Positions 8,054 through 16,377 of a stretch of 64,000 nucleotides of DNA are shown piece after piece. Under the pieces are notes generated by a model. That model saw only the letters and a program-made list of their open reading frames with translations. It made no database searches and was not told the DNA's origin. The position numbers were made by a program, and so were the translations under genes. Source of the stretch: Hydrogenobaculum sp. 3684 (GTDB lineage: Bacteria > Aquificota > Aquificia > Aquificales > Aquificaceae); the NCBI RefSeq assembly GCF_000213785.1, contig NC_015557.1, positions 62,001 through 126,000 on the forward strand, read 5' to 3'. Numbering within the stretch: the stretch's first letter is position 1; every line of letters starts with the position of its first letter.

Positions 8054-8705
8054 GTTTTTTGCTTTTAGAAAAAATGGCACAATAGAGCTTTTTGATGAAG
8101 ATAAAAAGCATTTTAAAGTACTTAGAATAGAAAAAAACGAACTTTTAGAGCTTGTTATAGAAGACAAAATATACGAAGCTAAATTCACAGGGCAAAATTT
8201 TGAGCTTTTAGAAGAAAAAACAAAACCCCCAGATGTAAAAATATATGCAAACGTATGTATACCGATAAAGCTTCAAACGCTAGAAACAATAATAGATTAT
8301 GCAGTACAAGGCGGTGTTTTTGAGATAACCCCTGTTTTTTGCAAAAGAAGTTTTCAAGATAGCTCTAAGCTTTTGGAAAAGTATCAAAGGCTTCAAAAAA
8401 TTTTAAAAGAAGCTATAAAGCAAAGTAGACCGTCTTTTTTGCCAAAATTAAACTATCCTATTTCTTTAAAGGATATAACATTACAAGGATACGGTATTGT
8501 TTTTGATAGTTTTGAAAAGCCCAAAAACGATTTATTAAAAGACAACAAGTATACCCTTGTTTTTGGTCCAGAAGGAGGACTTTCCAAGGAGGAGGTGGAG
8601 TTTTTAAAAGCTTTGGGATTTAATACTCATTCTTTGGGGGATAACATATTAAGGGAAGAGCTTGCGGTGTTTGCTGGTATTTTCATGATAAGATGTAAGT
8701 TTTAG
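8046..8705 (+). CDS. rsmE: 16S rRNA (uracil-1498-N3)-methyltransferase RsmE
   Basis: A 219-residue SPOUT methyltransferase. An N-terminal PUA-like domain (MHRFFAF, H22-F-K-V-L-R) is followed by the knotted domain with E-A-x-K-Q-S-R-P (123-129), G-P-E-G-G (174-178) and L-G-D-N-I-L-R-E-E-L-A near the C terminus, where the family usually has LGPRILRTETA. It methylates U1498 of 16S rRNA with AdoMet. It overlaps dprA by 8 nt and is the last gene of the speH-dprA-rsmE group. Confidence 0.92.
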   Translation: MHRFFAFRKNGTIELFDEDKKHFKVLRIEKNELLELVIEDKIYEAKFTGQNFELLEEKTKPPDVKIYANVCIPIKLQTLETIIDYAVQGGVFEITPVFCKRSFQDSSKLLEKYQRLQKILKEAIKQSRPSFLPKLNYPISLKDITLQGYGIVFDSFEKPKNDLLKDNKYTLVFGPEGGLSKEEVEFLKALGFNTHSLGDNILREELAVFAGIFMIRCKF

Positions 8706-8711
8706 TTTGTA

Positions 8712-8720
8712 TGATATAAT
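8712..8720 (+). promoter_or_regulatory. extended -10 promoter of the oxidoreductase gene
   Basis: TGA-TATAAT at 8712-8720 gives a transcript start near 8727. GTGGAGGTG then lies just before the ATG at 8742. Confidence 0.5.
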
Positions 8721-8741
8721 TATATAAGTGGAGGTGTAAAT

Positions 8742-10397
8742 ATGGATTTGACTATGATAGTTGGAGGAAAAGCGGGTGCTGGTATAAAAGAAGCTGGTAG
8801 GCTTATATGTTCTGCTTTGGCAGAGCTTGGGTATTATGTTTTTATGTATGTGGATTACCCATCTCTTATAAGGGGAGGACACAATTTCGTCAGTATAAGA
8901 TTGGCAGATTTTCCTATAAACAGCGTTCATAAAAAAGCAGACATCATAATAGCTACAGACAAGCGTTCTGTTAAAGAGCACCTTGAGGATGCAAAAGACG
9001 ATACCCTTTGGATAATAAATGAAGTGACTGACAAAGATATGATACCTAAGGCAAGAGAGATTATCGTGATGCCTTTTAAAGAGGTAGCACCAAGCTTTTT
9101 TAAAAGTACATCGGTATTTGGTGGTGTTTTAAAGCTTTTAAACATAGATTACGAAGTAGGCTTGCCTTTCGTAAGAAAATTAAAAGAACCAGACAAAAAC
9201 GAAGCCATCTACAAAGATGCCTATGAAGCTGGTGTGGTAAAGTTTGATGTAAAACCAAGCGGTGAGAAAAAAGGCGAACTTGTATCTGGAAACGATGCAA
9301 TAGCCAACGGTGCAGTGGATGGTGGGCTTGATATATACTTTGCCTATCCTATGACTCCTTCTTCTTCGGTTTTACATACGTTAGCGGCTAAAAAAGATCA
9401 ACTTGGTATAAAAGTAATACACCCAGAAAACGAGATAGCCGTTATAAACATGGCTATAGGAGCCGCTTACGCAGGTAAAAGGTCTATGGTAGGTACATCT
9501 GGGGGTGGTTTTGCCCTTATGGTGGAGGCTTTAAGCCTTGCAGGTATGACAGAGACTCCTGTGGTAATATATGAAGCTCAAAGACCAGGCCCAAGCACTG
9601 GACTTCCCACTTACAGTGCCCAGTCAGATTTGCTTTTTGCTATTTTTGCAGGGCATGGGGATTTTGGTAAGGTTGTGATTGGAGTGTCAGATGCAGAAGA
9701 TTCTTACTCTCTTACCAAAGAAGCTTTAAACTTAGCTTGGGAATATCAAGTGCCTGTTATAGTATTAAGCGATAAAAACGCTGCAGAAAACTATTATATA
9801 TCCTCTTGCAACGAAATGTGTAGCAGAATAAAAGATATAAGACCGCCCAAAATGTATGAAGGAGATCCAAAGCTTTACAAACGCTATCAAAATGTAGAAG
9901 ATGGCATATCGCCTCTTTTATTCCCTGGTACAAAAGATGCTGTGGTAAAGGCAAACTCCTATGAGCACAACGAAGCTGGTATTACTACAGAAGATGCCCA
10001 CATCACAAAGCTTATGCAAGATAAAAGACTTAGAAAATATCAAAAGCTAAAAAACGATATTTTAAATACCAAAAAAACTTATGAGGTTTTTGGCAACAAA
10101 GATTCGGATGTATGCCTTATCTCTTGGGGTTCTAACAAGCATGTGTTAAAAGAAGTGGCAAATGCCCTAAATATAAAATTTGTGCATGTTATATACTTAG
10201 AACCTTTTCCAGAAGAGGATGTTAAAAAAGAGGTATCTGGTAAAAAGCTTATAGCTGTAGAATGCTCTGCCACAAAACAGTTTGAAAGACTTCTTCATAT
10301 GTACGGTATAAGACCTGATGTAAATATAAATAAATACAATGGAAGACCGTTTTTTGAAGATGAGGCTTTAGAGCTTGTAAAAAGCTATATAAACTAA
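8742..10397 (+). CDS. 2-oxoacid:acceptor oxidoreductase, fused gamma-alpha subunit (KorA-like)
   Basis: A 551-residue fusion of the gamma and alpha subunits of a ferredoxin-dependent 2-oxoacid oxidoreductase. Residues 1 to about 175 are the gamma domain (G-G-K-A-G-A-G-I-K, then YPSLIRGGHNF). From about 185 the alpha domain (pyrimidine-binding core) follows with GNDAIANGAVDGG and the Y-P-M-T-P-S-S motif, which is typical of the 2-oxoglutarate/KorA branch. A beta subunit (TPP and Fe-S) is needed for activity but is not adjacent; the next gene is a transporter. The reaction would be reversible CoA-dependent oxidative decarboxylation, run reductively in the reverse TCA cycle. Whether the substrate is 2-oxoglutarate, pyruvate or another acid is not decided. 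Confidence 0.88.
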   Translation: MDLTMIVGGKAGAGIKEAGRLICSALAELGYYVFMYVDYPSLIRGGHNFVSIRLADFPINSVHKKADIIIATDKRSVKEHLEDAKDDTLWIINEVTDKDMIPKAREIIVMPFKEVAPSFFKSTSVFGGVLKLLNIDYEVGLPFVRKLKEPDKNEAIYKDAYEAGVVKFDVKPSGEKKGELVSGNDAIANGAVDGGLDIYFAYPMTPSSSVLHTLAAKKDQLGIKVIHPENEIAVINMAIGAAYAGKRSMVGTSGGGFALMVEALSLAGMTETPVVIYEAQRPGPSTGLPTYSAQSDLLFAIFAGHGDFGKVVIGVSDAEDSYSLTKEALNLAWEYQVPVIVLSDKNAAENYYISSCNEMCSRIKDIRPPKMYEGDPKLYKRYQNVEDGISPLLFPGTKDAVVKANSYEHNEAGITTEDAHITKLMQDKRLRKYQKLKNDILNTKKTYEVFGNKDSDVCLISWGSNKHVLKEVANALNIKFVHVIYLEPFPEEDVKKEVSGKKLIAVECSATKQFERLLHMYGIRPDVNINKYNGRPFFEDEALELVKSYIN

Positions 10398-10400
10398 ATT

Positions 10401-11498
10401 TTGGTGGATAATACAAAACTTTTTGCCCTATACGAGTTTGGTGAATCTTTTCTTGCCAACGGTTTAGGGCTTGTACTTTTTCCTATTTTGTTTTATCAGT
10501 TTGGTATAAACATATATGACTATTCTTTTATAATAGGTGTTTCAAATTTAATAGGTGTTTTAATAAATATTTTTTTATTAAGAAAACCCCTAAGAGTCCT
10601 AAATAAGCTCTTTCTTTTTTCTAGTTTGACGTTTTTGGTTGGTTTTGGGCTTTTAACAGAAAATGAATATCTGTTTGCTCTATCTTTTATGCTATTTACA
10701 ATCGTTCATATGCAAGCTCTTTTGTTTTATCAGATATCGATATTAGAAACAAAAGATCCAAAAATATCATCTTCTTTTAGTAGCATTTTAGGATATTTGG
10801 GTTATTTTTTGGCTGTTGTATCGATGTTTTTTGTAAAAGACAAGAGGATGCTTATAGGGTTTGGTATCTTTGTTTATATAACCTGTGCTTTTTTGTTTTA
10901 TAAATATTCTAATAAAAATGTTTTTCTAAAAGCTCAAAAACTAAGTATTTTTAAGGATAATATTTTTTTAAAATATACAATTTCTTTACTTTTTTTAAGT
11001 ATAGCCCCTCAATTTTTCAACAACTCTATGACCATGTATCTTAAAACCTATCTTTTGTTGCCAGACAAAGAGGTTTATATCCTTATGTTTATAGGGCTTT
11101 TATTTGCCATAGGTTCTTCTTTTGTGCTTGGTGTTTTTTGGAAAAAAGAAAATACTGGCTTTTATATAACGGTATTTTTGTGGTTTATAGTATATCTACT
11201 TGCTATATGGAGGTTTTTTGTGCATATAGGTTATCCATTTTTTTACGGAGTAATTCTTGCGGTTTTTGGGGGTATGGCTACCGGTGTTTTTTGGACATTT
11301 TTTAAAGCTATCACCGTTCTTAAATTCAACGATGATAACGTAGGTATTAGAATAAGCTTTATATATGGGTTTTCTTCTGGGTTTGGTCCTATTTTGTTTT
11401 TTGTGATGTCTTTTATAAGTCCAGTGATGGCTTTTCTTAGCATATTGGTTTTTCTTATAATATCGTTTTTTATTTATATTTTGTTTTTTGGCTTTTAA
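10401..11498 (+). CDS. MFS-like multispanning membrane protein
   Basis: A 365-residue, very hydrophobic protein with about 10-12 membrane segments, reading like a short major facilitator family member. It begins with a TTG three bases after the stop of the oxidoreductase gene, which suggests co-transcription, although no clear ribosome site is present. Short charged loops (RKPLRVLNK near residue 60, KDKRM near 150, FWKKEN near 245) alternate with the membrane helices, an arrangement typical of transporters. The strict MFS signature between helices 2 and 3 is not evident. Substrate is unknown; a role in uptake of the oxoacid used by the upstream enzyme is only a guess. Confidence 0.7.
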   Translation: MVDNTKLFALYEFGESFLANGLGLVLFPILFYQFGINIYDYSFIIGVSNLIGVLINIFLLRKPLRVLNKLFLFSSLTFLVGFGLLTENEYLFALSFMLFTIVHMQALLFYQISILETKDPKISSSFSSILGYLGYFLAVVSMFFVKDKRMLIGFGIFVYITCAFLFYKYSNKNVFLKAQKLSIFKDNIFLKYTISLLFLSIAPQFFNNSMTMYLKTYLLLPDKEVYILMFIGLLFAIGSSFVLGVFWKKENTGFYITVFLWFIVYLLAIWRFFVHIGYPFFYGVILAVFGGMATGVFWTFFKAITVLKFNDDNVGIRISFIYGFSSGFGPILFFVMSFISPVMAFLSILVFLIISFFIYILFFGF

Positions 11499-11535
11499 AA
11501 TCTTGAAAACTTTATAAATATATAACTATATCTTA

Positions 11536-11565
11536 TTGAGTCTTAAGAAAAAACTATAATATAAT
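11536..11565 (+). promoter_or_regulatory. promoter of the Tat protein / binding protein pair
   Basis: TTGAGT (11536-11541) and TATAAT (11560-11565) are 18 bp apart. A second TATAAT overlaps at 11555-11560. The expected start near 11572 leaves a leader of about 45 nt ending in AAAGGAGGAAACG before the ATG at 11619. Confidence 0.6.
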
Positions 11566-11618
11566 ATTTGCTATGAGGGTTAAACTATAAGATAACTTTC
11601 TAAAAAGGAGGAAACGTT

Positions 11619-12419
11619 ATGGATCAAAGCAGAAGAAATGTTTTAAAAGGAGCCATACTAGGCTTAGGAGCAGGAATGGTAGCTTCAGCCTTAAACCCAA
11701 CGGCTGCCAAGGCTGAGGAAGTGGGCGCTTTGATACCAAAAGGTGCAAGGACATTAAAAGAGCTGGCAGAAAGACTTGCAAAAGCCCCAAGAAGAAGAAA
11801 TTTTAAGTCTCTACCAATGGTTTTAACAGATAAAAATCAATGGGACTGGGAAGCTTTGGACGAAGTGTTCAACTACAGAGGTGGTCCAAAACAAGTATGG
11901 GACAATTACGATATACACAGCGCTTGGCTAAACGTTATGAGAAATGCTATGAATGCTCAAATATGGTCTTATAAAAATCCAGATTTCCTTTGTGTAAGCG
12001 CATGCCATGGTAATGCACACTTTGCTATATACGATGATTATGTATGGGAAACGTATATAACACCCTTAACAAAAGGAAAGTTAAAGAAAAATGTGTGGCT
12101 TAAAATGAAACCAGGTATGCTTGAAAAAGATAGCCCCACAGATGAGTCTGGTGCTTTCTCACCAGCTGATAACAGCGTAGAAGCTCTTATAGAAAGAGGT
12201 GCTGTATTTTTAGCTTGCCACAATCAAACCTGGGAAATGGCAGGTGCACTTTTAAAAGCTGGTATAAATCCACATCATCTTACCCACGACGAACTCTCTG
12301 CAGATCTTACAAACCACATAATACCACAAGCTATAGTAACCCCAGGCGTGGTAGCTACAATACCAGAGCTTCAAATGAGAGGTTTCCATTATATAAGCAC
12401 GGCAGATTTTCCAAAATAA
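11619..12419 (+). CDS. Tat-exported protein of unknown function (DsrE-like fold suspected)
   Basis: A 266-residue protein with a clear twin-arginine signal: S-R-R-N-V-L-K-G at residues 4-11, a hydrophobic stretch, then an AKA cleavage site near residue 32. Tat export implies folding or cofactor loading before export. The mature part has two single-cysteine motifs, S-A-C-H-G-N near residue 130 and L-A-C-H-N-Q near residue 205, each Cys-His; no CxxCH heme site occurs. The last third (GAVFLACHNQTWEMAG, GVVATIPELQMRG) recalls exported DsrE-like domains, where such a cysteine handles sulfur. That reading is tentative. The next gene, 19 bp on, encodes a periplasmic binding protein. Confidence 0.65.
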   Translation: MDQSRRNVLKGAILGLGAGMVASALNPTAAKAEEVGALIPKGARTLKELAERLAKAPRRRNFKSLPMVLTDKNQWDWEALDEVFNYRGGPKQVWDNYDIHSAWLNVMRNAMNAQIWSYKNPDFLCVSACHGNAHFAIYDDYVWETYITPLTKGKLKKNVWLKMKPGMLEKDSPTDESGAFSPADNSVEALIERGAVFLACHNQTWEMAGALLKAGINPHHLTHDELSADLTNHIIPQAIVTPGVVATIPELQMRGFHYISTADFPK

Positions 12420-12438
12420 ATTTTAGGAGGTTAGAAGC

Positions 12439-13446
12439 ATGAAAAAAGCTTTACTAGCTTTAAGTGTAATGGCGTTAGGCGCCGCAGCTTTTGCAACCAC
12501 AGATTTAAACCCTTATGAAATGCCACCGCACACACCACCATGGAGCAGAAAACCAGTTGTTAGCCCAGATGTTCACAGTGCCAATAATCCAGCTGTTTAC
12601 AAGGGTTTTGATTTTACAATACCCCCAGTGGATAATGTTGTGGACTTTCACGGCGATTTAAACGCTGCCAACAAAGATGGTTTGGTAGTGTATGTAGGCG
12701 GTAACTATTATTTTGCTGTTACAAGACTTATAAAGGCTTTTGAAAAAGAATATCCTCAATACAAAGGCAAGGTATTTATAATAACAATACCTCCAGGTAA
12801 GCTTTTACAAGCAATAGAACATTACCACGATACGTTTACAATAGGCGATATGACATTTACCGCCAAACCAGATATATATGCTGGCGGTGCTTTTGGTGTG
12901 AAAAAATGTATAAAAGATGGTTTTTGTGAAGCTTCTACATTTACCCCATATGTTACAAACACACTTGCTATAGAAGTCTACAAAGGCAATCCAAAGCATA
13001 TACATAGCCTCCAAGATTTGGCAAGAAAAGATGTGAAAGTAATCATGCCAAATCCAAAGTTTGAAGGTATAGCAAGAAGAATAGAAGCTGCCCTTGAAAA
13101 ATGTGGTGGTAAGAAGTTAAAAGATGCCATATTTGGTCCACACGGTAAGGCAATATTGACAGAAATACACCACAGACAAACCCCGCTTGCAATTATGGAG
13201 CATATAGCCGATGCCGGTGTTGTATGGCACTCTGAAGTAGAAGCTCAAATGAAACAATACCACAATCCTCTTGAAGGTGTGCCAATACCAGCAAAATGCA
13301 ACTATGAAGCTATATACGCTGCTGCTGAAGTAAAAGGTGCTCCACACCCACAAGCAGCTAAAGATTGGTTGCACTTCTTAAAGACACCAGCAGCTCTAAA
13401 AGTATTTGAATTCTACGGCTTCAAACCCTACGAAGGAAAAAGATAA
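12439..13446 (+). CDS. periplasmic substrate-binding protein, type 2 (ModA-like)
   Basis: A 335-residue exported protein with a Sec signal (MKKALLALSVMALGAAAFA, cleavage near residue 19). The mature chain resembles type 2 periplasmic binding proteins: G-G-N-Y-Y-F-A-V-T-R-L-I-K-A-F-E near residue 95, P-P-G-K-L-L-Q-A-I, then A-G-G-A-F-G and a C-terminal half that ends FEFYGFKPYEGKR. Four cysteines (KKCIKDGFC, EKCGG, AKCNY) are unusual for this fold in the periplasm. AGGAGG precedes the ATG. No permease or ATPase follows directly: a strong terminator does. It may therefore work with the Tat protein upstream as an extracytoplasmic carrier or sensor rather than in an ABC importer (inference). Confidence 0.7.
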   Translation: MKKALLALSVMALGAAAFATTDLNPYEMPPHTPPWSRKPVVSPDVHSANNPAVYKGFDFTIPPVDNVVDFHGDLNAANKDGLVVYVGGNYYFAVTRLIKAFEKEYPQYKGKVFIITIPPGKLLQAIEHYHDTFTIGDMTFTAKPDIYAGGAFGVKKCIKDGFCEASTFTPYVTNTLAIEVYKGNPKHIHSLQDLARKDVKVIMPNPKFEGIARRIEAALEKCGGKKLKDAIFGPHGKAILTEIHHRQTPLAIMEHIADAGVVWHSEVEAQMKQYHNPLEGVPIPAKCNYEAIYAAAEVKGAPHPQAAKDWLHFLKTPAALKVFEFYGFKPYEGKR

Positions 13447-13452
13447 TTTCTC

Positions 13453-13486
13453 AGACTAGCTCGCCTTAAGGTGGGCTAGTCTTATT
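13453..13486 (+). terminator. strong intrinsic terminator
   Basis: AGACTAGCTCGCC (13453-13465) pairs with GGTGGGCTAGTCT (13470-13482) through a TTAA loop, giving a 13-bp stem with two G-U pairs followed by TATT. It closes the Tat/binding-protein transcript 6 bp after the stop codon. Confidence 0.85.
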
Positions 13487-13564
13487 AATCTATATAATGC
13501 TATCTTTAAAAACTTCATCTATTTTTCATAATTTTTGTGATATATTTATGTGCTTAATTTCATA

Positions 13565-13593
13565 TTGACATTTTGTTAAAGTTGTATTATTAT
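13565..13593 (+). promoter_or_regulatory. consensus sigma-70 promoter of a short transcript
   Basis: Perfect TTGACA (13565-13570), a 17-bp spacer and TATTAT (13588-13593). The start is expected near 13600, only about 95 nt before an intrinsic terminator. Confidence 0.75.
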
Positions 13594-13599
13594 ATTAAT

Positions 13600-13700
13600 A
13601 TTCAAGTTATGAGATGAAGTTAAAAAGCGAAGGTGAGTTTAAATACTCCCTCCCTCCCCCTCCCAAGATTTTTTGCACCGCATCTTTGCGGTGCCTTTCT
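13600..13700 (+). ncRNA. candidate C-rich small RNA (or attenuated leader)
   Basis: Between a consensus promoter and a factor-independent terminator lies a roughly 95-nt transcript with no useful ORF. At its centre is an unpaired-looking tract CCCTCCCTCCCCCTCCC (13648-13664), complementary to purine-rich ribosome sites. The end is GCACCGCA (13675-13682), loop TCTT, TGCGGTGC (13687-13694), then CTTTCT. The hairpin ends only 11 bp before the ABC gene ATG, which has no ribosome site after it, so the element could instead be an attenuator. Known small-RNA families were not recognised. Confidence 0.55.
13675..13700 (+). terminator. intrinsic terminator ending the short transcript
   Basis: An 8-bp perfect stem GCACCGCA/TGCGGTGC with a TCTT loop is followed by CTTTCT, and preceded by a T-run at 13669-13674. 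It immediately precedes the ABC ATPase gene. Confidence 0.75.
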
Positions 13701-13705
13701 AATTT

Positions 13706-14449
13706 ATGAATTTATTAAAGATAGAAGCTCTAAATAAATCCTTTGATAAAAGTCGTTATATCTTAAACAATATAAATCTTGAAATATTGCAAAACCAATC
13801 TTTTTGTTTGATAGGGCCATCTGGCTCTGGTAAATCAACCTTAGGAAAATGTATACTGAGATTTATTAAGCCAGATTCTGGAAAAATTTATTTTAATGGG
13901 AAAGATATATACACTATAAAAGATTATCCAAGATATGTATCTTTTGTACCTCAAGACCCAATGTCCTCTATAAACCCTCGTTTTAAGGTTTTAGACGCAA
14001 TATTAGAACCACTTCGTATAATGTCTTTGGCTTTTAATATAAAAAATATAATAAACGATATTTTGGCACTTGGGTTAAAAGAGGAGCTTTTTAATAAGAA
14101 GATAAGAGATTTATCGGGGGGAGAGCGTCAAAGGGTAGCAATAGCAAGAGCTTTCATAGCAAACCCAAAGCTTGTAATAGCCGATGAACCCACCTCTTCT
14201 TTGGATGCTATTCATAAAAACAACATAGCTTCTTTATTCTTGAAAGTTAAAAGCAACAAAACACTTTTTCTAATTACACACGATATAAAATTTGCACAGA
14301 AAATTTGTGATAAAATTGGGGTTATGTACAATGGGAATATAGTTGAGGTAGGTGATGCCGAGGATATTTTTAAAAATCCAAAACATGCGTTTACAAAAAC
14401 ACTTTTAAATAGCTACTCTTTGGATTGCAAGCAGTATTCCTATGGATAG
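13706..14449 (+). CDS. ABC transporter ATP-binding protein (OppF/DppF-like)
   Basis: A 247-residue ATPase subunit. Walker A is G-P-S-G-S-G-K-S-T at 37-45, the Q-loop is VPQDP near 81-85, the signature is L-S-G-G-E at 136-140, Walker B ends in A-D-E-P (159-162), and an H-loop L-I-T-H-D follows. The tail KHAFTKTLLNSY matches the peptide/nickel importer class. No permease or binding-protein gene is adjacent, so its partners must be elsewhere or it is an orphan. The start lies just after a terminator hairpin with no visible ribosome site. It overlaps the following corC-like gene by 8 nt. Confidence 0.85.
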   Translation: MNLLKIEALNKSFDKSRYILNNINLEILQNQSFCLIGPSGSGKSTLGKCILRFIKPDSGKIYFNGKDIYTIKDYPRYVSFVPQDPMSSINPRFKVLDAILEPLRIMSLAFNIKNIINDILALGLKEELFNKKIRDLSGGERQRVAIARAFIANPKLVIADEPTSSLDAIHKNNIASLFLKVKSNKTLFLITHDIKFAQKICDKIGVMYNGNIVEVGDAEDIFKNPKHAFTKTLLNSYSLDCKQYSYG

Positions 14450-15695
14450 TATTTTGCTTTACAGCCTTTTAATACTTTTTCTCATATTTTTATCTGGTTT
14501 TTTTGCGTCTTCCGAAGTGGTGTTTTTTGGTGCTTCTAATATATCAGAAGAAAAGGATAAAGCGTTTTATAAGAAACTGATAGATAAAATATTTAAAGAC
14601 CCGCAAGCTCTTTTGGTGTCAATGCTCATTGGAAATGAATTTGTAAATGTTTTAATATCTTCAGTGAGTTCTGGTTTTGTAATAAACCTGGTAGGCAAAA
14701 GATGGGTATTTTTATCTAGCATATTTGTCAGTATATTGATATTTTTAATTGGTGAAACTATACCTAAAAATGTTGCTCTTTTCTTGAAAGACAGGCTTTT
14801 AAAGATTTACGCAATCATATTTTATCCATATCTTGTAGCCACAAAGCCTTTTACTTATATTTTTGTAGCCCCTGTAAAAAAGATATTAAAACTTTTTGGT
14901 GTTGAAAATATAAGCTTGGAAAAGAAGTTTTCTTTAGAGCATATAGTTTACATAATGCAAAGTCCAGCAAACGCTCAGGAATTTTCAGAAGAAGAAACTC
15001 AGATGATACAAAAAGTATCCGAGATGAGAGAAACTATAGTAAGAGAAATAATGACTCCAAGGCTTGATATATTTATGTTAGAAGCAACCCAAACCGTAAA
15101 GGAAGTTATAAACGAAATATTAGAGCATGAACATAGTAGGATACCTATATACAAAGGCACAAAAGATAACGTGGTTGGTTATATACACATAAAAGACCTT
15201 ATGCCAGTTTATCAACACAAAGATGATAAGTTAGAGACTTTTTTAAGACCTATTGAATTTATACCGGAGGTTATGAACATAAAAAATCTACTTCAAGAGA
15301 TGAAAAAATCTTCAAGTCAAATAATGATGGTGGTAGATGAGCACGGTGCCATATCTGGACTCATTACGAAACATGATTTGCTTGAATGGTTGGCAGGAGA
15401 TTTACCTCAGGAGTGGGAAGATGAGGATGAATTTACCAAGATGTCTTCAGATGTTTATATAGTGGAAGGTTCTGCCTCCATAGAAGAAGTCGCCGCTACC
15501 GTTGGTTTTGAACTCTCTGAGAACTACGATTACGATACGTTGAGCGGTTTTATAATGGCAAACATGGGTAAAATTCCAAAAGAAGGCGATGAGTTTGAAT
15601 ACAAAGGTTTTAAGTTTATAGTAGATAAAATGGATGGTAAAAAGATAGAGCATGTACTTATCAAAATACCAACGGATAAAGAGCCAAATAGCTAA
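14442..15695 (+). CDS. CNNM/CBS/CorC_HlyC domain membrane protein (magnesium/cobalt efflux family)
   Basis: A 417-residue protein with the standard domain order: a CNNM (DUF21) membrane domain (about 1-170, ending near VRKILKL-like positive residues), a CBS pair (about 200-330, with REIMTPRLDIFMLEA and MMVVDEHGAISGLIT), and a C-terminal CorC_HlyC domain (about 345-417). Relatives export or help balance Mg2+ and Co2+; some were named hemolysins by mistake. It overlaps the ABC gene upstream by 8 nt and the comFC gene downstream by 44 nt, so the three are one transcript. Confidence 0.9.
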   Translation: MDSILLYSLLILFLIFLSGFFASSEVVFFGASNISEEKDKAFYKKLIDKIFKDPQALLVSMLIGNEFVNVLISSVSSGFVINLVGKRWVFLSSIFVSILIFLIGETIPKNVALFLKDRLLKIYAIIFYPYLVATKPFTYIFVAPVKKILKLFGVENISLEKKFSLEHIVYIMQSPANAQEFSEEETQMIQKVSEMRETIVREIMTPRLDIFMLEATQTVKEVINEILEHEHSRIPIYKGTKDNVVGYIHIKDLMPVYQHKDDKLETFLRPIEFIPEVMNIKNLLQEMKKSSSQIMMVVDEHGAISGLITKHDLLEWLAGDLPQEWEDEDEFTKMSSDVYIVEGSASIEEVAATVGFELSENYDYDTLSGFIMANMGKIPKEGDEFEYKGFKFIVDKMDGKKIEHVLIKIPTDKEPNS

Positions 15696-16350
15696 GATTT
15701 TTGACAAACTTTACATACCAGACAACGTTTGTCTTAGCTGTAACAACTATTTTAAGCCGACGCTTCAGGGTTATGTTTGCGATGATTGTATAGCATCTAT
15801 AAAACCTATGCTTTTTGAAAAAGAAACTCTTCCTTACATAGATTCCTATAGGATTTTTAGTAGCTACGACAAAGCTTTAAAAGAAATGATAATCGCCTTA
15901 AAATTTAAGAAAGCCTCTTTGTTTGCAAAAATAATAGGGGATATTGTAAAAGATGATTTTTTTGCTTTTGTAAAATCTATAAACCCTGATATTGTTACCT
16001 ATGTGCCAGTTTCTTTCTTTAGATTTTGGCAAAGGGGTTATGACCAGAATGATATCTTGTTAAAAGCCTTAAACGCTCAATACATATCTATTTTTAAACG
16101 TATAAAACACGCTAAACCTTTATCTCTTAGCATTGACAAAAATCAAAGAGAACATATTGTTTCTGGGGCTTTTAAGATAAAAAAAGAGTTTGTATTTAAT
16201 TTGGAAGGTAAAAAAGTTTTAGTCTTTGATGATATATTAACTACAGGAGCTACTGCTACTCAAATAGCAAAAATCCTTAAGATGCACGCTGTAAAAGAGG
16301 TTTATTTTTATTTTATAGCCTCCCACAAAAAACATGTTAATATGTTATAA
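15652..16350 (+). CDS. comFC: ComF family protein (phosphoribosyltransferase fold)
   Basis: A 232-residue ComFC. The N-terminal zinc ribbon is C27-x2-C30 ... C43-x2-C46; the C-terminal type I phosphoribosyltransferase domain carries the PRPP loop V-F-D-D-I-L-T-T-G-A-T near residue 195. ComFC acts in natural transformation with ComFA and DprA; its catalytic reaction is not established. The ATG at 15652 lies 44 nt inside the corC-like gene, and the zinc ribbon shows that the N terminus is needed. The acs promoter overlaps its stop. Confidence 0.85.
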   Translation: MYLSKYQRIKSQIAKIFDKLYIPDNVCLSCNNYFKPTLQGYVCDDCIASIKPMLFEKETLPYIDSYRIFSSYDKALKEMIIALKFKKASLFAKIIGDIVKDDFFAFVKSINPDIVTYVPVSFFRFWQRGYDQNDILLKALNAQYISIFKRIKHAKPLSLSIDKNQREHIVSGAFKIKKEFVFNLEGKKVLVFDDILTTGATATQIAKILKMHAVKEVYFYFIASHKKHVNML

Positions 16351-16351
16351 T
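16346..16351 (+). promoter_or_regulatory. -10 element of acs
   Basis: TATAAT overlaps the comFC stop codon, 27 bp before the acs ATG; TTGGAGGTG is the ribosome site. A -35 hexamer is weak. Confidence 0.4.
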
Positions 16352-16377
16352 ATATAAAACTAACTTGGAGGTGTGTT

